Below are positions 1 to 13,498 of a stretch of 64,000 nucleotides of DNA, piece by piece (position 1 is the first letter of the stretch; every line of letters begins with the position of its first letter). A program made the translations under genes and the position numbers. This stretch comes from Adiantum capillus-veneris (taxonomy: Eukaryota > Streptophyta > Polypodiopsida > Polypodiales > Pteridaceae), in NCBI GenBank assembly GCA_014529385.2, contig CM043947.1, positions 100,613,811-100,677,810 on the forward strand, in the 5' to 3' direction. The notes under the pieces are model-generated. The model was given only the letters and a program-made list of their open reading frames with translations. It searched no databases and was not told the DNA's origin.

Positions 1-622
1 TTTTTAACTTCTGGCTTGGGCAAGGTTCCCACGAGCAAAAAAAGCCATTTGAACATGATGTTGACTGTCACCCGGTGATGCAGAAATCCAAACTTCCGTA
101 TGGCGAGCATCCAAGACCTTGCGCATCTTCATGAAAGTAGACTTTGGAATGGTGGCATTCTTCAAATGAGACCTCGCTAAAAACAATTGCGATCATCACG
201 ACCGCCTACTTGGCATACACGCCGTGGCAGCAGAATGTCGTATAGCGACAAGATCCCATATCACAAACTTCATAGCACCTCTTTCAAGCATCCCTTGCCT
301 CGTCCCCAAGCTTGTGCTATCAACACTTGCCTCTGCCACCTGTGATAGGATGAAACACTTACAGCTTCCACTAGCAAGTGCTCCACCTCGGTATACTTCT
401 CCCAGCTGCATCAATACCTGGTCAAGGCCCTTGCCATTTGCCTGCAAACTTCCATGCCCGGGCTTCTTGCACTTCCATAGGTTGATCATTTTCAATTGTA
501 TGAACGTGGTGGAGGAGATTTCTATACGTGGAGTAGTGCACGCACAATTGATGTTCTTCTTAGAGAGGTTTTTAAAGACTCTCAAAGATTTTGTGTAGCT
601 ACGGTCTCAACTAGAGGCATGC
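1..622. other. Unassigned left edge with open but unrecognised frames
   Basis: Overlapping open frames lie on both strands (224-598 plus; 196-585 and 4-186 minus), but none shows a domain I can name. A minus-strand frame near 150-260 faintly recalls a pentatricopeptide-type helix pair, broken by a stop and frame changes. This is too weak to call. Confidence 0.2.
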
Positions 623-1657
623 ATGATTGAAGGGTGGATCATGCAAGAGGCATTTGTTTACATCTCAGAGTATTTGGCAGAAGTTTATCCTTCAATGCCT
701 TGCATGTGGTCAGATGAGGAATATGCAAGAATGAATTTACACTTGCCAAGTGGAAAGGGAAAACTAGCTAGCATGGATATGAATCTATTTCGAGTGGTCA
801 ATAACTTTCGTATTCTCAATGCAAAGATTATGACTAAGTGGGTCGATTTGTGGATAGTGGCAAAGGCAAGGCGTTTGCAAGAGAGAAAAGCATGGAAACA
901 ATCACATGGAGGAAGGAAGGCACCCCTAGTGCCTTAACACCTTGCATGTTTCCCGTATCTCATTAGTGCAGAGTGGATTCATGAGAGAACGGCCAAAGCA
1001 AAAGCGCGCGGAGAAGATATCACCAACAAAGAATGGGAGCATGCACGAGGTTGCGTGCCAAATGTAGAGTACTTATATACCTAAACCATATTGTAGATTT
1101 TTTTCTTGATTTTATCTTTCTATTTTTTTTTGTAGTGCCTTTCCTTTAACTCTGTCTAGTCAAAGGGTCGTCACTTTCGTACGCGGTGCCACATTGACCA
1201 GCATAGAACCACCATGGATTGTGCCGTCATGGACAATTTTGACACAGACGTTGATGAAGCCAAGTAGCGTGGAACTATTGAAAGATTAATTTTAGAACCT
1301 TTCATACCTTCATCTTTGAGTGGAAGTGGTTTGCAAATGTGCTTAGACGACATGAGAATGGCCTCTACATGGTGGACTCTAGTGTGCATCACACAGGGAG
1401 GTATGAAAATTTAGTTTTATCGCGAAACTGTGAGCAGGTGAGTGACAACTACCTTTTTTATTCTTATTTGCTTGTAGTATTAATTATACCAATGTTACTC
1501 ACTTTGAGATTCTCTTTTATAGGTCATCTATATCGCAGCAATCCACCAACCAAAACTTTGGTTCGTCATTTCTGTAATACTTCGGGGGAGAACCTTTTTT
1601 TCTACTAATGAAGTAGAGACCATCTTCAACCCTCTTCCACCTCCAACTTTGGATTAG
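623..1657 (+). pseudogene. CACTA (En/Spm) transposase TNP2, C-terminal part, broken
   Basis: This looks like the last third of a plant CACTA transposase. The frame at 623-937 resembles the DUF4218 region that follows the catalytic core (EGWIMQEA, EYLAEVYPSMPCMWSDEEYA). After about 400 bases without a clean frame, 1339-1437 spliced to 1523-1657 resembles DUF4216 (GRYENLVLSRNCEQ joined to VIYIAAIHQPKLWFVISV). The intron 1438-1522 is 85 nt, with GTGAGT and TTTTATAG borders. The order DUF4218 then DUF4216 is the usual one in TNP2 proteins. A TAG at 1655 ends the frame, and an acidic stretch follows in the same frame (VETEEREIDESSPTT), which may be the original tail. No catalytic domain is present, so this is a truncated relic. 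Family assignment is from recalled motif resemblance. Confidence 0.55.
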
Positions 1658-2750
1658 GTGGAAACAGAGGAGAGAGAGATTGATGAATCAAGTCCGACGA
1701 CGGCAAGTCTTAGAGAGGATGATTGTCATGATGATGAGATAGAGGATGACAAATTTGAAGATGATGAAACCAACACATCCACAAACGATAATTTCATTTC
1801 TCTCTTTTGGAAGATGATTCATAAACATTTTGCATATTGTAATCAATACAGATTTTTGATCGTGTAATCCATTCATCTCTCTCTCTCTCTCTCTCTTCCT
1901 CTTCCTCTCTCTAATTTTGTGATTATTTTAGTTGTAACCACGTGTAATCTTATTATCTCCCCGTCTCTCTCTCCTTCTTTCTCTTTCTTTCTTTCTCTTT
2001 CTTTTTTAAATTTGAAAATTTCATACAATATTCATTAATTTTTATTGAAAAGAAAGAAACACCAAAAAAAATTTTGGGGAGGGAGAGGGAGAAAGGGGGA
2101 ATGTTTAAGTCAGAATTTGAAAGTGTAAGCACCCCCAAAAATAAGAACGATAATATCAATGATAATTAAAGAACATAAACGCGATAATAATAACAAAAAT
2201 AGTCGTGATATCAGTTTAAATAATAAAAAATTTCCTGACCTTTCTTTCTCTTCCTTCTCCAACTAAGTTTGGACTTTCTCTCTACAAAACGTGATAAAAG
2301 ACCATAGTAAATAACTGGAGATTTTTATATTATTAAACAATTTTTTTAGTTTCCTCTCAATAATCTAAGGGTAGCTAATTTTATAGTCTTTTGGATTCAA
2401 TATCATACAATTATTCTTTCTTAAGGTTTGTGGCACCTAATAGCTCCATATAGCTTACAACGCAACTTTTCAAAGATTTTTTATTATTAAAATCAGAACG
2501 ATTTCTTAGCGACAACAAGTGACTCACTATTTTTACTTTCATCTGGAGAATCATGGACATTATAGAAGCCATATTTTTCACGTGATAAGTTTAAGTGCTA
2601 CATAGTTGTGTCCGAAAATTTTATACAGACAAATTGGCTTCTCTTACATCCAGCTAGGCCGACTCGAGGTTGAGCGGGTAATTATGGAGCATGATCACAA
2701 CCTAAGAATCTGTACGTGAGATCATAAAGCCATTGCTAAATTAGACCAGG
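1658..2750. other. AT-rich intergenic DNA with CT microsatellites
   Basis: No convincing gene. CT/CTT-rich tracts lie at about 1877-1914 and 1965-2006, followed by AT-rich sequence. The last few hundred bases should hold the promoter of the protease gene at 2751, but I see no clear TATA element to assign. Confidence 0.5.
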
Positions 2751-4352
<1,602 letters not shown>

Positions 4353-4363
<11 letters not shown>

Positions 4364-4569
4364 TGGGCTGATCACATGCATGAGGGCCATTTGTATACAC
4401 CCATTTATCTTTCTTTTGTAGATGGCCGGAAAGTTAATCGTTTTTTAGTAAGCTAAACATGCAACATAGAGTGGGCTCACACATATGAAGGCCATATCAT
4501 TGTATATACCCATTTATCTTTTTTTTGAATATGGGTTTAAAGTTCATCATTTTTTAGTAAGCTAAACAT
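4353..4569 (+). repeat. Tandem duplication of about 108 bp over the stop codon and 3' UTR
   Basis: Copy 1 (about 4353-4461) and copy 2 (about 4460-4569) both run from GCAACATAG-GTGGGCT through CCCATTTATCTT to TTTTTTAGTAAGCTAAACATG. Copy 1 contains the native TAG of the cysteine protease, so the duplication took in the end of the gene and its 3' UTR. Confidence 0.8.
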
Positions 4570-5029
4570 GTAATTACTATTCGCTCTCTCTCAATCTCTC
4601 AATACTTGAAACTAATTGTAAGAAGGAAAGAGCGGCAAGTTGAAGGTGGTTCTTACCCTCTCTATAGAAAATAATGTACTATATACCCACGATTTTTAAA
4701 AATTGATATTTAAATAGAATCTTTTTTAGATTCTTTAGGTAAGGTACTTTTCGTGAAACTTTTGGATTTGAGTCAAATATTTGTTTGCATATGGCTCTCT
4801 TTTTCACTCTCTGTGCATAGGAGAAAGTAAACGGCATGCAGGGGCGAGGAGTGGCTGAGGGTGCGAGCTGACTTGAAAGGTGAAGCACCTAGGAGTACCC
4901 AAGTCCGTGCATGCTAGAAGCGGATGCTTTATCTGCTTGAAGCTCAACATGAGGGAATGTAGGAGCTAGAAAGGTGGTTCAGGAGTTCTGACGGAGAGGT
5001 ATAGGCCTTAGACAAAAAAGGGGAGGAGG

Positions 5030-5073
<44 letters not shown>

Positions 5074-5516
5074 GAGAATCTTAGGAGTATAGTATTTTAT
5101 TTTACATTGATCTAGTATGCTATAGATCACATGCTTTACAAAGGGTATTAAAAAATCCATATAGTGTTGTAACATATTTGTTACAAGGAGAATGAACCCA
5201 AGAATAGTTCCTTCAAATCACCATGGGTAGCCACTTATATTAGAAGAAAGACTGGTACAACCATCAAGTGTGCTCCCATACTAGGTGGTTAAACACACCT
5301 AAAGGCACCATACATCTCACCAAGAGAACAATCTGACCTAAAAGGATGGGTAGAATAGGGGATGATTGTAGATTGCTGTATGAAACCCTCAAGATGCTAA
5401 AAACGGAGAATGCAGTGGCCCTGCAAAATACTCAAAATAACACAATGCAAAACATAAAACGACAAATCTGCATACCTGGAAAATTGCATAGCACATGATC
5501 GAAATTGCACGCAAGC

Positions 5517-5548
<32 letters not shown>

Positions 5549-5974
5549 CACGTGCACATACACCTCCTAGAGCGAAGTGCTACATCGGCACGACGAGAGA
5601 GAAGGGAGGAGAGGAGAGAAGTAAAACATGAGCATTGGGTGCAATCTCCCCTTGTACAATAGTGACCATTTTTCTCTTGCACGTATTTACTTTATAGATT
5701 TCTTGAACGGTCAAAGTGAGTACAAATTGGCCGGTCGGTCATAAATAGTAAAAGCTCATAAAAGAGCACTTGAATAATAAAATACACATAAAATATTTAT
5801 CCATTCGCATAGGCCTAAGTCGGTTAAGCCTTTTCCACCTGTTAGCTGCAGTAAATACCAAAATATGAATTTCATGACATACCTCTCCGCTAGAAAACAA
5901 TTGTCCTCAGTTGCAAAGATAAGAATCTGCAAACCATACTTGTCAAAACCATGATTAGTATTGTGTATCAAAAA
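4570..5974. other. Non-coding DNA with GA microsatellites
   Basis: No gene or recognisable element. GA tracts are at about 5033-5077 and 5522-5548. Short open frames here are composed of low-complexity codons. Confidence 0.5.
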
Positions 5975-5979
5975 TATCA

Positions 5980-6098
5980 TGTTGAGCTTATATGCGAAGC
6001 TAATCAATATATGGCTTCTCTATATATGGCACCCAAGTCCCCTCTATATATACATCATCTCATGTGTGTATTCTACACACTTTGGGGTTCTATTCTGT

Positions 6099-6169
<71 letters not shown>

Positions 6170-6170
6170 A
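5980..6170 (+). repeat. LARD1 left LTR
   Basis: 191 bp from TGTTGAG to CAACA. A CT dinucleotide tract of about 65 bp (6101-6166) sits just inside the right edge. The repeated CTCTATATATA segment upstream may contain the TATA element. Confidence 0.85.
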
Positions 6171-6186
6171 TGATATCAGAGCAGGA
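6171..6186 (+). promoter_or_regulatory. LARD1 primer binding site (initiator Met tRNA-like)
   Basis: TGATATCAGAGCAGG immediately follows the LTR end and differs at one core base from the plant initiator-Met primer site TGGTATCAGAGC. Confidence 0.75.
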
Positions 6187-6280
6187 CGTTTTTGTTTTCA
6201 ATTTTTCTACTGATTGAAAACGATTTTGGAGAAACTACCCTCGCAACTTTACACAAGAAAGTTTTTTCAAATTCTGCACC

Positions 6281-7165
6281 GATTTTGAGTTATCGTTCAC
6301 GGATTCGGTACATGCCTGAAAAGCAATTTCGCTTTTTGTTTTTGATATTTTTCTTGATTAAAAACGATTTTGCAGAAACTACCCTTGCAAAGCACCAAAA
6401 TCAATGTGTTCTACAACTTTGCAGAAGAAAGTGTTTTCAAATTCTGCATCGATTTGAGTTATCGTTCGCGGACTGTGTACATGCCTCAAAAGCAATTTCG
6501 CTTTTCGTTTTTGATTTTTTTTCCTGATTAAAAACGTTGCAGATCAAAGTTTTTTCAAATTCTACACCGATTTTGAGTTATTGTTTGCGGACTGCGTACA
6601 TGCCGAAAAACAACTTCACTTTTTATTTTTAATTTTTCTCTTGTTTGAAGACGATTTTGCAGAAACTATCCGCTCAAAGCACCGGAATCAATGTGGTCTA
6701 AAACATTGCAGAAGAAAATTTTTCCAAATTTTGCACCAATTTTGAGTTATCGTTGACGGATTGCGTACATGTCTGAAAATCAACTTTCGTTTTTTGTTTT
6801 TGATTTTTCTCCTAATTGAGAATGATTTTGCAGAAACAGCTCGTGGAGGCACTTAAATCGATGTGGTCTATAGCTTTGCAAAAGAAAGTGTTTTCAAATT
6901 CTGCACTGATTTTGAGTTATCGTTTGCGGACTGCGTACTTGCCTGAAAAGTACCTTTCGTTTTTTGTTTTTTATTTTTCTGCTAATTGAAAACAATTTTT
7001 CAGATACTATTCGCTTGAGCCATTGGAATCGATGTGGTGTACAAATTTACAGAAGAAACTTTCTCTAAATTCTGCATGATTTTGGGTTATCGTTCTCGTT
7101 CTGCGAATATGTTTGAAAAACAAATTTTACTTTTTGCTTTTGATTTTCCTCATAATTGAAAACTT
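6281..7165 (+). repeat. Tandem repeat of about 170 bp inside LARD1 (6 copies)
   Basis: The marker phrase GATTTTGAGTTATCGTT recurs at 6281, 6451, 6569, 6738, 6908 and 7078, giving steps of 170, 118, 169, 170 and 170 bp. Each unit also has AAACGATTTTGCAGAAACTA and TGTGGTCTACAACTTTGCAG-type segments. One unit has lost about 52 bp. Confidence 0.85.
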
Positions 7166-7436
7166 CTCAATTATATTTTCTCTTCATCAATCATATATTT
7201 GTTAGTGACGTAACTCTGCTGCTGCAGAAGCCAATCACATATCGTTCCGATTCACTCGAGCCGTTGATGATCGTCCAAATTATTGATTCTCGTATAATTA
7301 TTCTTCTACAGATATAGTTTACATCGTTTTATTAATAATCTCTCGTTGATACCATAGTGATTCTCGTATAATTATTCTTCTAGAGATATAGTTTACATCG
7401 TTTTATTGATAATCTCTCGTTGATACCATAGTGATT

Positions 7437-7811
7437 TTGATGGTACCATGATGATGTTTTGTTAGTACTTTGGTCATGGTGATTTTCGTTGATACCATGA
7501 TGATATTTCATTGATACCATGATTATTCTCGGTGATGCCATGATAATATTTCGTTGATTCTATGGTTATTATCGGTGATACCATGATGTTATTTCGTTGA
7601 TACCATGGTTATTCTCGGTGATACCATAATGTTGTTTCGTTGATACCATGGTTATTCTCAGTGATACCATGATGTTGTTTCATTGATACCATGGTTATTC
7701 TCGGTGATACCATGATGTTGTTTTGTTGATACCATGGTTATTCTCGGTGATAGCATGATGTTGTTTTGTTGGTACAATGATTATTCTCGGTGATATCATG
7801 ATGTTGTTTCG
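7437..7811 (+). repeat. 43-bp minisatellite in LARD1
   Basis: About eight or nine imperfect copies of a 43-bp unit built from GTTGATACCATGGTTATTCT plus CGGTGATACCATGATGTTGT. The unit itself is a dimer of a GATACCAT half-repeat. It resumes at 8826-8970 after the inserted segment. Confidence 0.85.
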
Positions 7812-8825
7812 GGAAGATACACACACACACACACACTATGGGGCACCACTCGGCTTAGATAACACACCTGTCTGAGACAGGGAACACACCTCTGGAGTGA
7901 GAGGAGAGAGACTATCCACTTGCCCACTCCACACAGACACACACACACACACACCCAAAAAACTCAGCTCAAAAGAGGAGAATTTATGATGTTAAGATAC
8001 AATTGAGCTTGGGCCAACACCAATGGGGCAAATAGCTCACACAATATGGGTAAACTAAGCCAGATACAATCACAAACCAGAGCAAAAACTTCGCTTATCG
8101 GAGAAACTTACACAGAAAAACAGTAGGAAAAGAGTGAAGTATCTAGCAAAATGGACAGCGCCATCGTGTCTGGAACGGCCCAAAACCCCAGTCTACAATG
8201 TCAAAGTGCTCAAATCCGACCTCGGATGAGGAGTTTACGGCCAAAACAAGCTCCAAAATGAGCAAAAACCCACCTGCGGCTGTTCCTCCTCTCTTCTCCA
8301 CGTTTTCTATGGTCTTCTCTCTGTTTTTTCAGTTCCCACACTTATCTTTATTAGTTGGGCACCCTTGGGCTTTTAGATGACCTCTAACGGACCCCGAACA
8401 GGCCAAAAACTGACCTCGCAGTGCATAGTTGTCACCTTTTTGCATCATCCCCACACCTGGCACTCATTTCTTTTCAATAATGCGTCTCACAACCACGTGA
8501 AGTGGCCCCAAAAAGTGGTCCTAATGATGACCTCTCTGCATAACTCTCCCAAGAAAACACCCACGTTGTGTCCCTCCTCATTCGCGTGCAAATATTGATC
8601 CCATTCGCCGTCCTAACGCCACTAGATGCCATATGACGCACCTGCATACCTCATGTTGTCAGCACGCGGATAGCTTCCTTGAGAAGTTTTACGTGCTACC
8701 AACTCCTCATTATTATAGAAAAAACACACTGGTAATAGTAATAGTGAAAATCGATGCACTATGTACATGGTGTCCTACCTGTACACATGTGGGCCCCAGA
8801 AAACCACCCGTCTCTGGAAAATGAG
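7812..8825. other. Extra segment of about 1 kb inside LARD1
   Basis: This block interrupts the minisatellite and is missing from LARD2. It contains CA microsatellites (about 7815-7840 and 7925-7952) and no gene I recognise. I could not find terminal repeats or a target duplication, so its origin is unknown. Confidence 0.5.
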
Positions 8826-9607
8826 CATTGATACCATGGTTATTCTCGGTGATACCATGATGTTGTTTTGTTGATACAATGATTATTCTATGATGCTTCT
8901 CGTTGATACCATGATGATTTATTCATTTTTATTGATAGAATGATGATATTTTGTTAATACTTTGATGATACTCATTGATATCAGTATGTTGATAAATATC
9001 GTTTTATGTAGTATATACACATGTCATTTGCATCACGTAATCACGCATCTTGTACTTTTACGTTCAGACTTATATGTTGTCGTGCGTATATATGTTGTCA
9101 AAGAGTGGCATCGTGAACCATCTCTTATGGCATTGTGAATGTAATTATTTCACTAACGATGCTAATAATTTTCATGACTATGTTTTCTGACTCTATGATC
9201 TATGCAGGATTGATCAAAGAATTGATTTCATGAAGACAAACTTGGTGACAATAAAAGATTTATGAAGACATGTTTGGTGATGCCATATTGATGACAAGCT
9301 ACACAACAGATTCACGGAGACACTTCTGATTATAAGTTAATCGATGGCCGTCACACCTCTTTATTGAACCTTTGTATTCATTATTGTATTTGATAGGATA
9401 GGAGTAATGTAACTTCTCATTAAACATTCATTGTAAAAAGAGTGATGTAGCTCCTCATAAAATATTCATTGTAAAAGGAGTGATGTAGCTCCTCATGAAC
9501 ATTGGTACATTCAATGATTTTTATAATATAACGGTGGGTGTATATAGAGCTGTGGGATTTTCTCTTGATCCCCCAAGGGTTTTTTCATCCACAGTTAGGG
9601 ACCCTTA

Positions 9608-9619
9608 TTGGAGCGGGGG
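9608..9619 (+). promoter_or_regulatory. LARD1 polypurine tract
   Basis: TTGGAGCGGGGG directly precedes the right LTR. The same tract precedes the right LTR of the second LARD at 37,666-37,677. Confidence 0.75.
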
Positions 9620-9738
9620 TGTTGAGCTTATATATGAAGCTACTCAATATAGGGCTTCTCTATATATGGCACCTAGGTCCCCTCTATATATACATCATCT
9701 CATGTGTGTATTCTACACACTTTGGGGTTCTATTCTGT

Positions 9739-9778
<40 letters not shown>

Positions 9779-9780
9779 CA
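9620..9780 (+). repeat. LARD1 right LTR
   Basis: 161 bp, from TGTTGAG to AAACA. It is shorter than the left LTR mainly in its CT tract, and is followed by the TATCA target duplication. Confidence 0.85.
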
Positions 9781-10076
9781 TATCACATAGTAAAAGAGAA
9801 ATTTATGAAAGTAAACAACATTCCTTATGCTTGTTGTCATCCACATACTACCTATTCTAATGTCCGATACCACTAGAATAAGCAATATATGTCATACCCT
9901 TATGAATCAGGATATCATTGGTCACACTTATCATTTAATAATCAATTCTCATCAATCTCAATGTCCATTCCAGAAATACTGTCGTGACAGAAAAATCATC
10001 ATATACCCATTCCAATCCAATAACAAAATCATACTAAGGACAGTGCTGGCCAGCCATTGCAGCATGATTTTGTGAT

Positions 10077-10312
10077 TGGTGTTGCCTAAATTAGCAAATC
10101 TACATCAATAAGAGGTGCTACCTAAATCAACAAATTTGCACCAATGCTGCCTAAATCAGCGGATTTGCATTTAATTTTGTGTAAAATAACGAACCTGTAA
10201 TTTATCCGTGTGTTGCCTAAATCGGTGGATCTGCACTAACGACTGGTGTTGCCTAAATTGGCGAATCTACACTAGGATGAGTATTTTCACACTACCTAAA
10301 TCAACGAATCTG
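10077..10312 (+). repeat. Imperfect short repeats (CCTAAATC type)
   Basis: Six copies of a unit of about 28 bp of the form GTTGCCTAAATCRGCGAATC plus TGCACTAA occur near 10,079, 10,118, 10,146, 10,212, 10,248 and 10,291 with variable spacing. No coding frame is associated. Confidence 0.65.
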
Positions 10313-10984
10313 TGTGCATGTGACCAATGGGCCAGACAAGACATAAAAGACAAAAATTCACTACTTGTGTGACATAAAATTGGAGTATGCTTAGGTGTCA
10401 AAGTACTTACAAACAGTTTTTCACTATCCGAAAGCATCTTAAGTACTCTTGTGTGTAACTGTGTAGCTTGAGGATAAAGCTTCTCAATAGAAATTACAGT
10501 CAGTGTAAGCAACAAGCCATAATGTTATGATGGACATGTCATAAGAAAATGTAGATAAGCAGAGTATATTTTTCATTTTAAATTGTCCAATGGTATTATC
10601 CGTATTGCAAAATGCATGAGTTTGTCCCCCTAAATTTAACTGTAGCAAGAAAATAACGTACAAGGAAGTAGAGAAGGTGAGTATTATCGTAGTAGTATAT
10701 TAAGGGAGAACATTGCGGTATATGCTGATGAGAGATGGTTCATAATGATGAGATCTTAAGACATATGTCAAGAATATATGTATTTAGGAACTGAATGTTA
10801 AAGGAGAATTAAAATGTTTTAGAAAACATTGAGAGATTACGTACTTGGAGGTTGTTCAAAGAAATGACTTGTACTTAAATTGTCAATGCTAAACAAGTTC
10901 TTAAAAGTAAAGGACAACAACAAATTCATCAATTGGTGAATGGTATTCAAGATAAACAATTCAATTATCTAAAAAGAATTTGTA
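10313..10984. other. Unassigned AT-rich DNA
   Basis: I see no gene, RNA or terminal repeat that can be supported in this stretch. Confidence 0.4.
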
Positions 10985-12780
10985 GCACTGCCCTGTGCTT
11001 TCCTCTTGCTTCTTACCTTGCTTTTGCCTTCTATTTTTTTTTCTCTTGCTTTCGTTCAAGACCAAGCTCGCCTTCTCAAGCTCACTCGCTTCGACCTCAA
11101 CAAGTTTACTTGCTTCTTGCCTTGACGAGAACTAGCTCGAGAGAGAGAAAGAACACGAGCCGCCTTGTCAAGCTTACTCGCTTCAACCTCAACAAGTTTA
11201 CTTGCTTCTTGTCTTGACGAGAACTAGCTCGAGAGAGAGAAAGAACACGAGCCTTCCTCAAGCTTCGCCTTCTTCTTGCTCCTTCCCCCTTTGCTTACGT
11301 TCCCCCACAATTTCCTTAGTCCTCGCATGCCATGCCCTTCCGCTTCTTTACTTTTCTCATGCTCCGCCTTCCTTGCTTCACCACTTTTCTCCTACTCCGC
11401 CTTCCTTACTTCACCAATTTTCTCCCGCTCCGCCTTCCTTACTTCACCAAGGTTGAAAGTGAGAGAGAAAGACTTTGTCTTTCCTTGATTACCCTATTCC
11501 TCCACCTTCCTTACTTCACCAAGGTTGAAAGTGAGAGAGAAAGACTTTGTATTTCCTTGATTACCCTATTCCTCCTTCGAACTCCTTCACTTCTTCGTTC
11601 CCTTTGTTGTATCAAGGTTGAGAGGGAGAGAGAGCTTCTCCTTTGCTCTTAACCCAGGACAAGAGAGAGTGAGAAAAAGCTTGAGAGAGCTTTGCTTGCT
11701 GCGAGCGGAGCACGAGCCAAGGTCGCTTTTGTGCAAGCTCGAGAGAGAGCACCCTCTTTCCCAAGCTCGCACACCTCTTTCTTTTCCTTCTTCTTTTTCT
11801 TTTTCTTTCTTTCTTTCTTTTTCTTCTTCTTCTTCTTCTCATTTCCTTCTTCATTTTCTTTTAAGACACTGACAGCTCTGCCAATCACCACAATCATCAA
11901 TTAATTGAATATTACTTTGAGTACAACTTAGACCTTAGCCAAGGAGGGTTGTTAACAGCGCCGTCACTTGGATCATCTACTAACTAGGAGTTTAAGCTCC
12001 CGCTTTACAGAATTAACCGGGCCGTTAACGACACCGGGCTTAACAGAATGAATAATCAAACATTAGCTGATGACGGTGATGGAAACTCCCTCATGTTGCT
12101 TTACTTGCTTCAAATACCTCATAGATTCTTCAAGCTTCGACTCTTCTCACTGCCTCAATCATAAAGCTATCAATTATCCTTCTTTGTGGGCTTTGCACTG
12201 CCTCGTGCTTTCCTCTTGCTTCTTACCTTGCTTTTGCCTTCTCCTGCTTTTTTTTTCTCTTGCTTTGGTTCAAGACCAAGCTCGCCTTTTCAAGCTTACT
12301 CGCTTCGACCTCGACAAGTTTACTTGCTTCTTGCATTGCCGAGAACTAGCTCGAGAGAGAGATGAAGCTTGCTTGCCGAGAACGAGAACAAGAACGAGAG
12401 AGAGAGCTTCCTTGCGGCTGCTCCTTTTTCGCTTGCTTTGCTTACCGAAGAGTAGCCGAAAACGAGAGCGAGAAAAAGAGAGCTTGCTTGCTCCGAGGTT
12501 CTTCCCTTCGTAACTCGCCTTCGCTTCCCTTTCTCGTCTTTTTTCTTGCTTCCGAGCTCTTCCCTGCATTTTTTTTTCTTTTTCTTCTTCTTCTTCCTTC
12601 TCTTTCCCTTCTTTCTTTTTATTCTTCTTTTTCTTTCTCTCTTCTTCTTCTTTCTTTCCTCTTCAGAGCGCACTCCTTGCTTCTCCTTTCTTCTTTCTTT
12701 TCTTCTTCTTCTTTTCTTTCTCTCAATGGCGCCTAACCTTTTCCTTCCTACTTCCCTAACCTAGCATGAGTTCTTTCTAC
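10985..12780 (-). repeat. CT-rich LTR-like repeat of element G0, left side, partly doubled
   Basis: The block 11,864-12,780 starts GACACTGACAGCTCTGCCAA and matches the block starting at about 23,506, continuing through GATCATCTACTAACTAGGAG and TGATGACGGTGATGGAAACT into a long CT-rich part with repeated GAGAACTAGCTCGAGAGAGA. The preceding 10,985-11,863 is another copy of the CT-rich part only, giving one and a half LTR-like units. Precise LTR ends were not found. The many long open frames here are artefacts of CT/GA-rich composition. Confidence 0.6.
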
Positions 12781-12989
12781 TTCTCCCCTCATAAAAAAAC
12801 CAAATTGCCATGCTTTTCAACAGAGGCAACGACCTGTACCAGTAACATCCATCACCTCTATGCTAGAATCTATACCAGAAAATTTTTTCTCTAATTCTGG
12901 TTCAGTAGCAAAGGTATCAGCTGTAACTGAATCTTCCTGCATGTCCACCTGAATATGACTGCATGTCCACCTAAATATGACTGCACTCA

Positions 12990-13479
12990 TTCACCTACAC
13001 AATTTCTTCCTGAGCTTTAGCCACTTCATTGTCTTGATCCCATGGTTTCTTTTCCTCCTATACTACAGGTACATGTTCTTTTAAAAATTCACCCTGTGTA
13101 GTTTGAGGCTGTAGAGACTCACCCTCAAGGACTTCTACTTCATGCAGGGCATCTGCAAACCCCAACTTTTCATACACAGCTTTGACTATGTCTTCATCAT
13201 TAGCCTGTAAGAAAGTAGCATTCTGTATAATAAACTCATCAATCACAACTTCTAACTTTGATTGTACTTGTCCTCAGATATTTGCGTAGTCCGGTAGACT
13301 TGCACTCTGTTCTTGATAGCTTTCATACTGCTCATAACTTACTTGCACAATAGCTTCTTTGAAATACTCCCAGTTTCCGCTGCAGGCTCTGGTAAGTTCT
13401 TGAATCTGCTCCTTCACATCTGAACTCACTAACTGCTCAAAAGATTTGATCATCAATTCTTCTGGTATCCCTCTTACCC
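12990..13479 (-). pseudogene. LTR element G0 gag, downstream part
   Basis: A minus-strand frame reads EELMIKSFEQLVSSDVKEQI down to EGESLQPQTTQGEFLKEHVP with one in-frame stop near 13,274. It lies against the left end of transposon A. The frame at 23,126-23,377 on the other side of A, same strand, appears to be the upstream part. Together they make a retroelement coat-like protein without protease, reverse transcriptase or integrase. The gag assignment rests mainly on position between LTR-like repeats and is tentative. Confidence 0.45.
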
Positions 13480-13481
13480 GT

Positions 13482-13498
13482 TAGGAAAAATATGAACC
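13482..13498 (+). repeat. Transposon A left terminal inverted repeat
   Basis: TAGGAAAAATATGAACC pairs with 23,112-23,128 at 16 of 17 positions. Confidence 0.85.

Larger units (their letters stand above)
5980..9780 (+). mobile_element. LARD1: non-coding LTR retrotransposon, complete with target duplication
   Basis: The left LTR (5980-6170) and right LTR (9620-9780) both begin TGTTGAGCTTATAT and end in ACA after a CT microsatellite. The 5-bp sequence TATCA occurs at 5975-5979 and again at 9781-9785, a perfect target-site duplication. A primer binding site (TGATATCAGAGCAGG, 6171) resembles the initiator-Met tRNA site (TGGTATCAGAGC) used by Ty1/copia elements. A polypurine tract (GAGCGGGGG) ends at 9619. 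The interior of about 3.4 kb encodes nothing recognisable and is filled with tandem repeats, so the element must have moved using proteins from elsewhere. A second family member lies at 35,367-37,849. This copy also has about 1 kb of extra sequence (7812-8825) that the second lacks. Confidence 0.88.

Noticed and set aside
4-585. Decayed pentatricopeptide-repeat gene on the minus strand
   Set aside because: Similarity is faint and needs several frame changes; not enough to annotate.
6101-6166. Serine/leucine-repeat proteins encoded across LARD LTRs
   Set aside because: They are translations of the CT microsatellite in the LTRs (also at 9,741 and 37,799).
11000-12770. Many long open frames in both strands
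   Set aside because: They consist of Ser/Phe/Leu or Lys/Arg/Glu runs caused by CT/GA-rich LTR-like DNA; same for 23,700-25,040.
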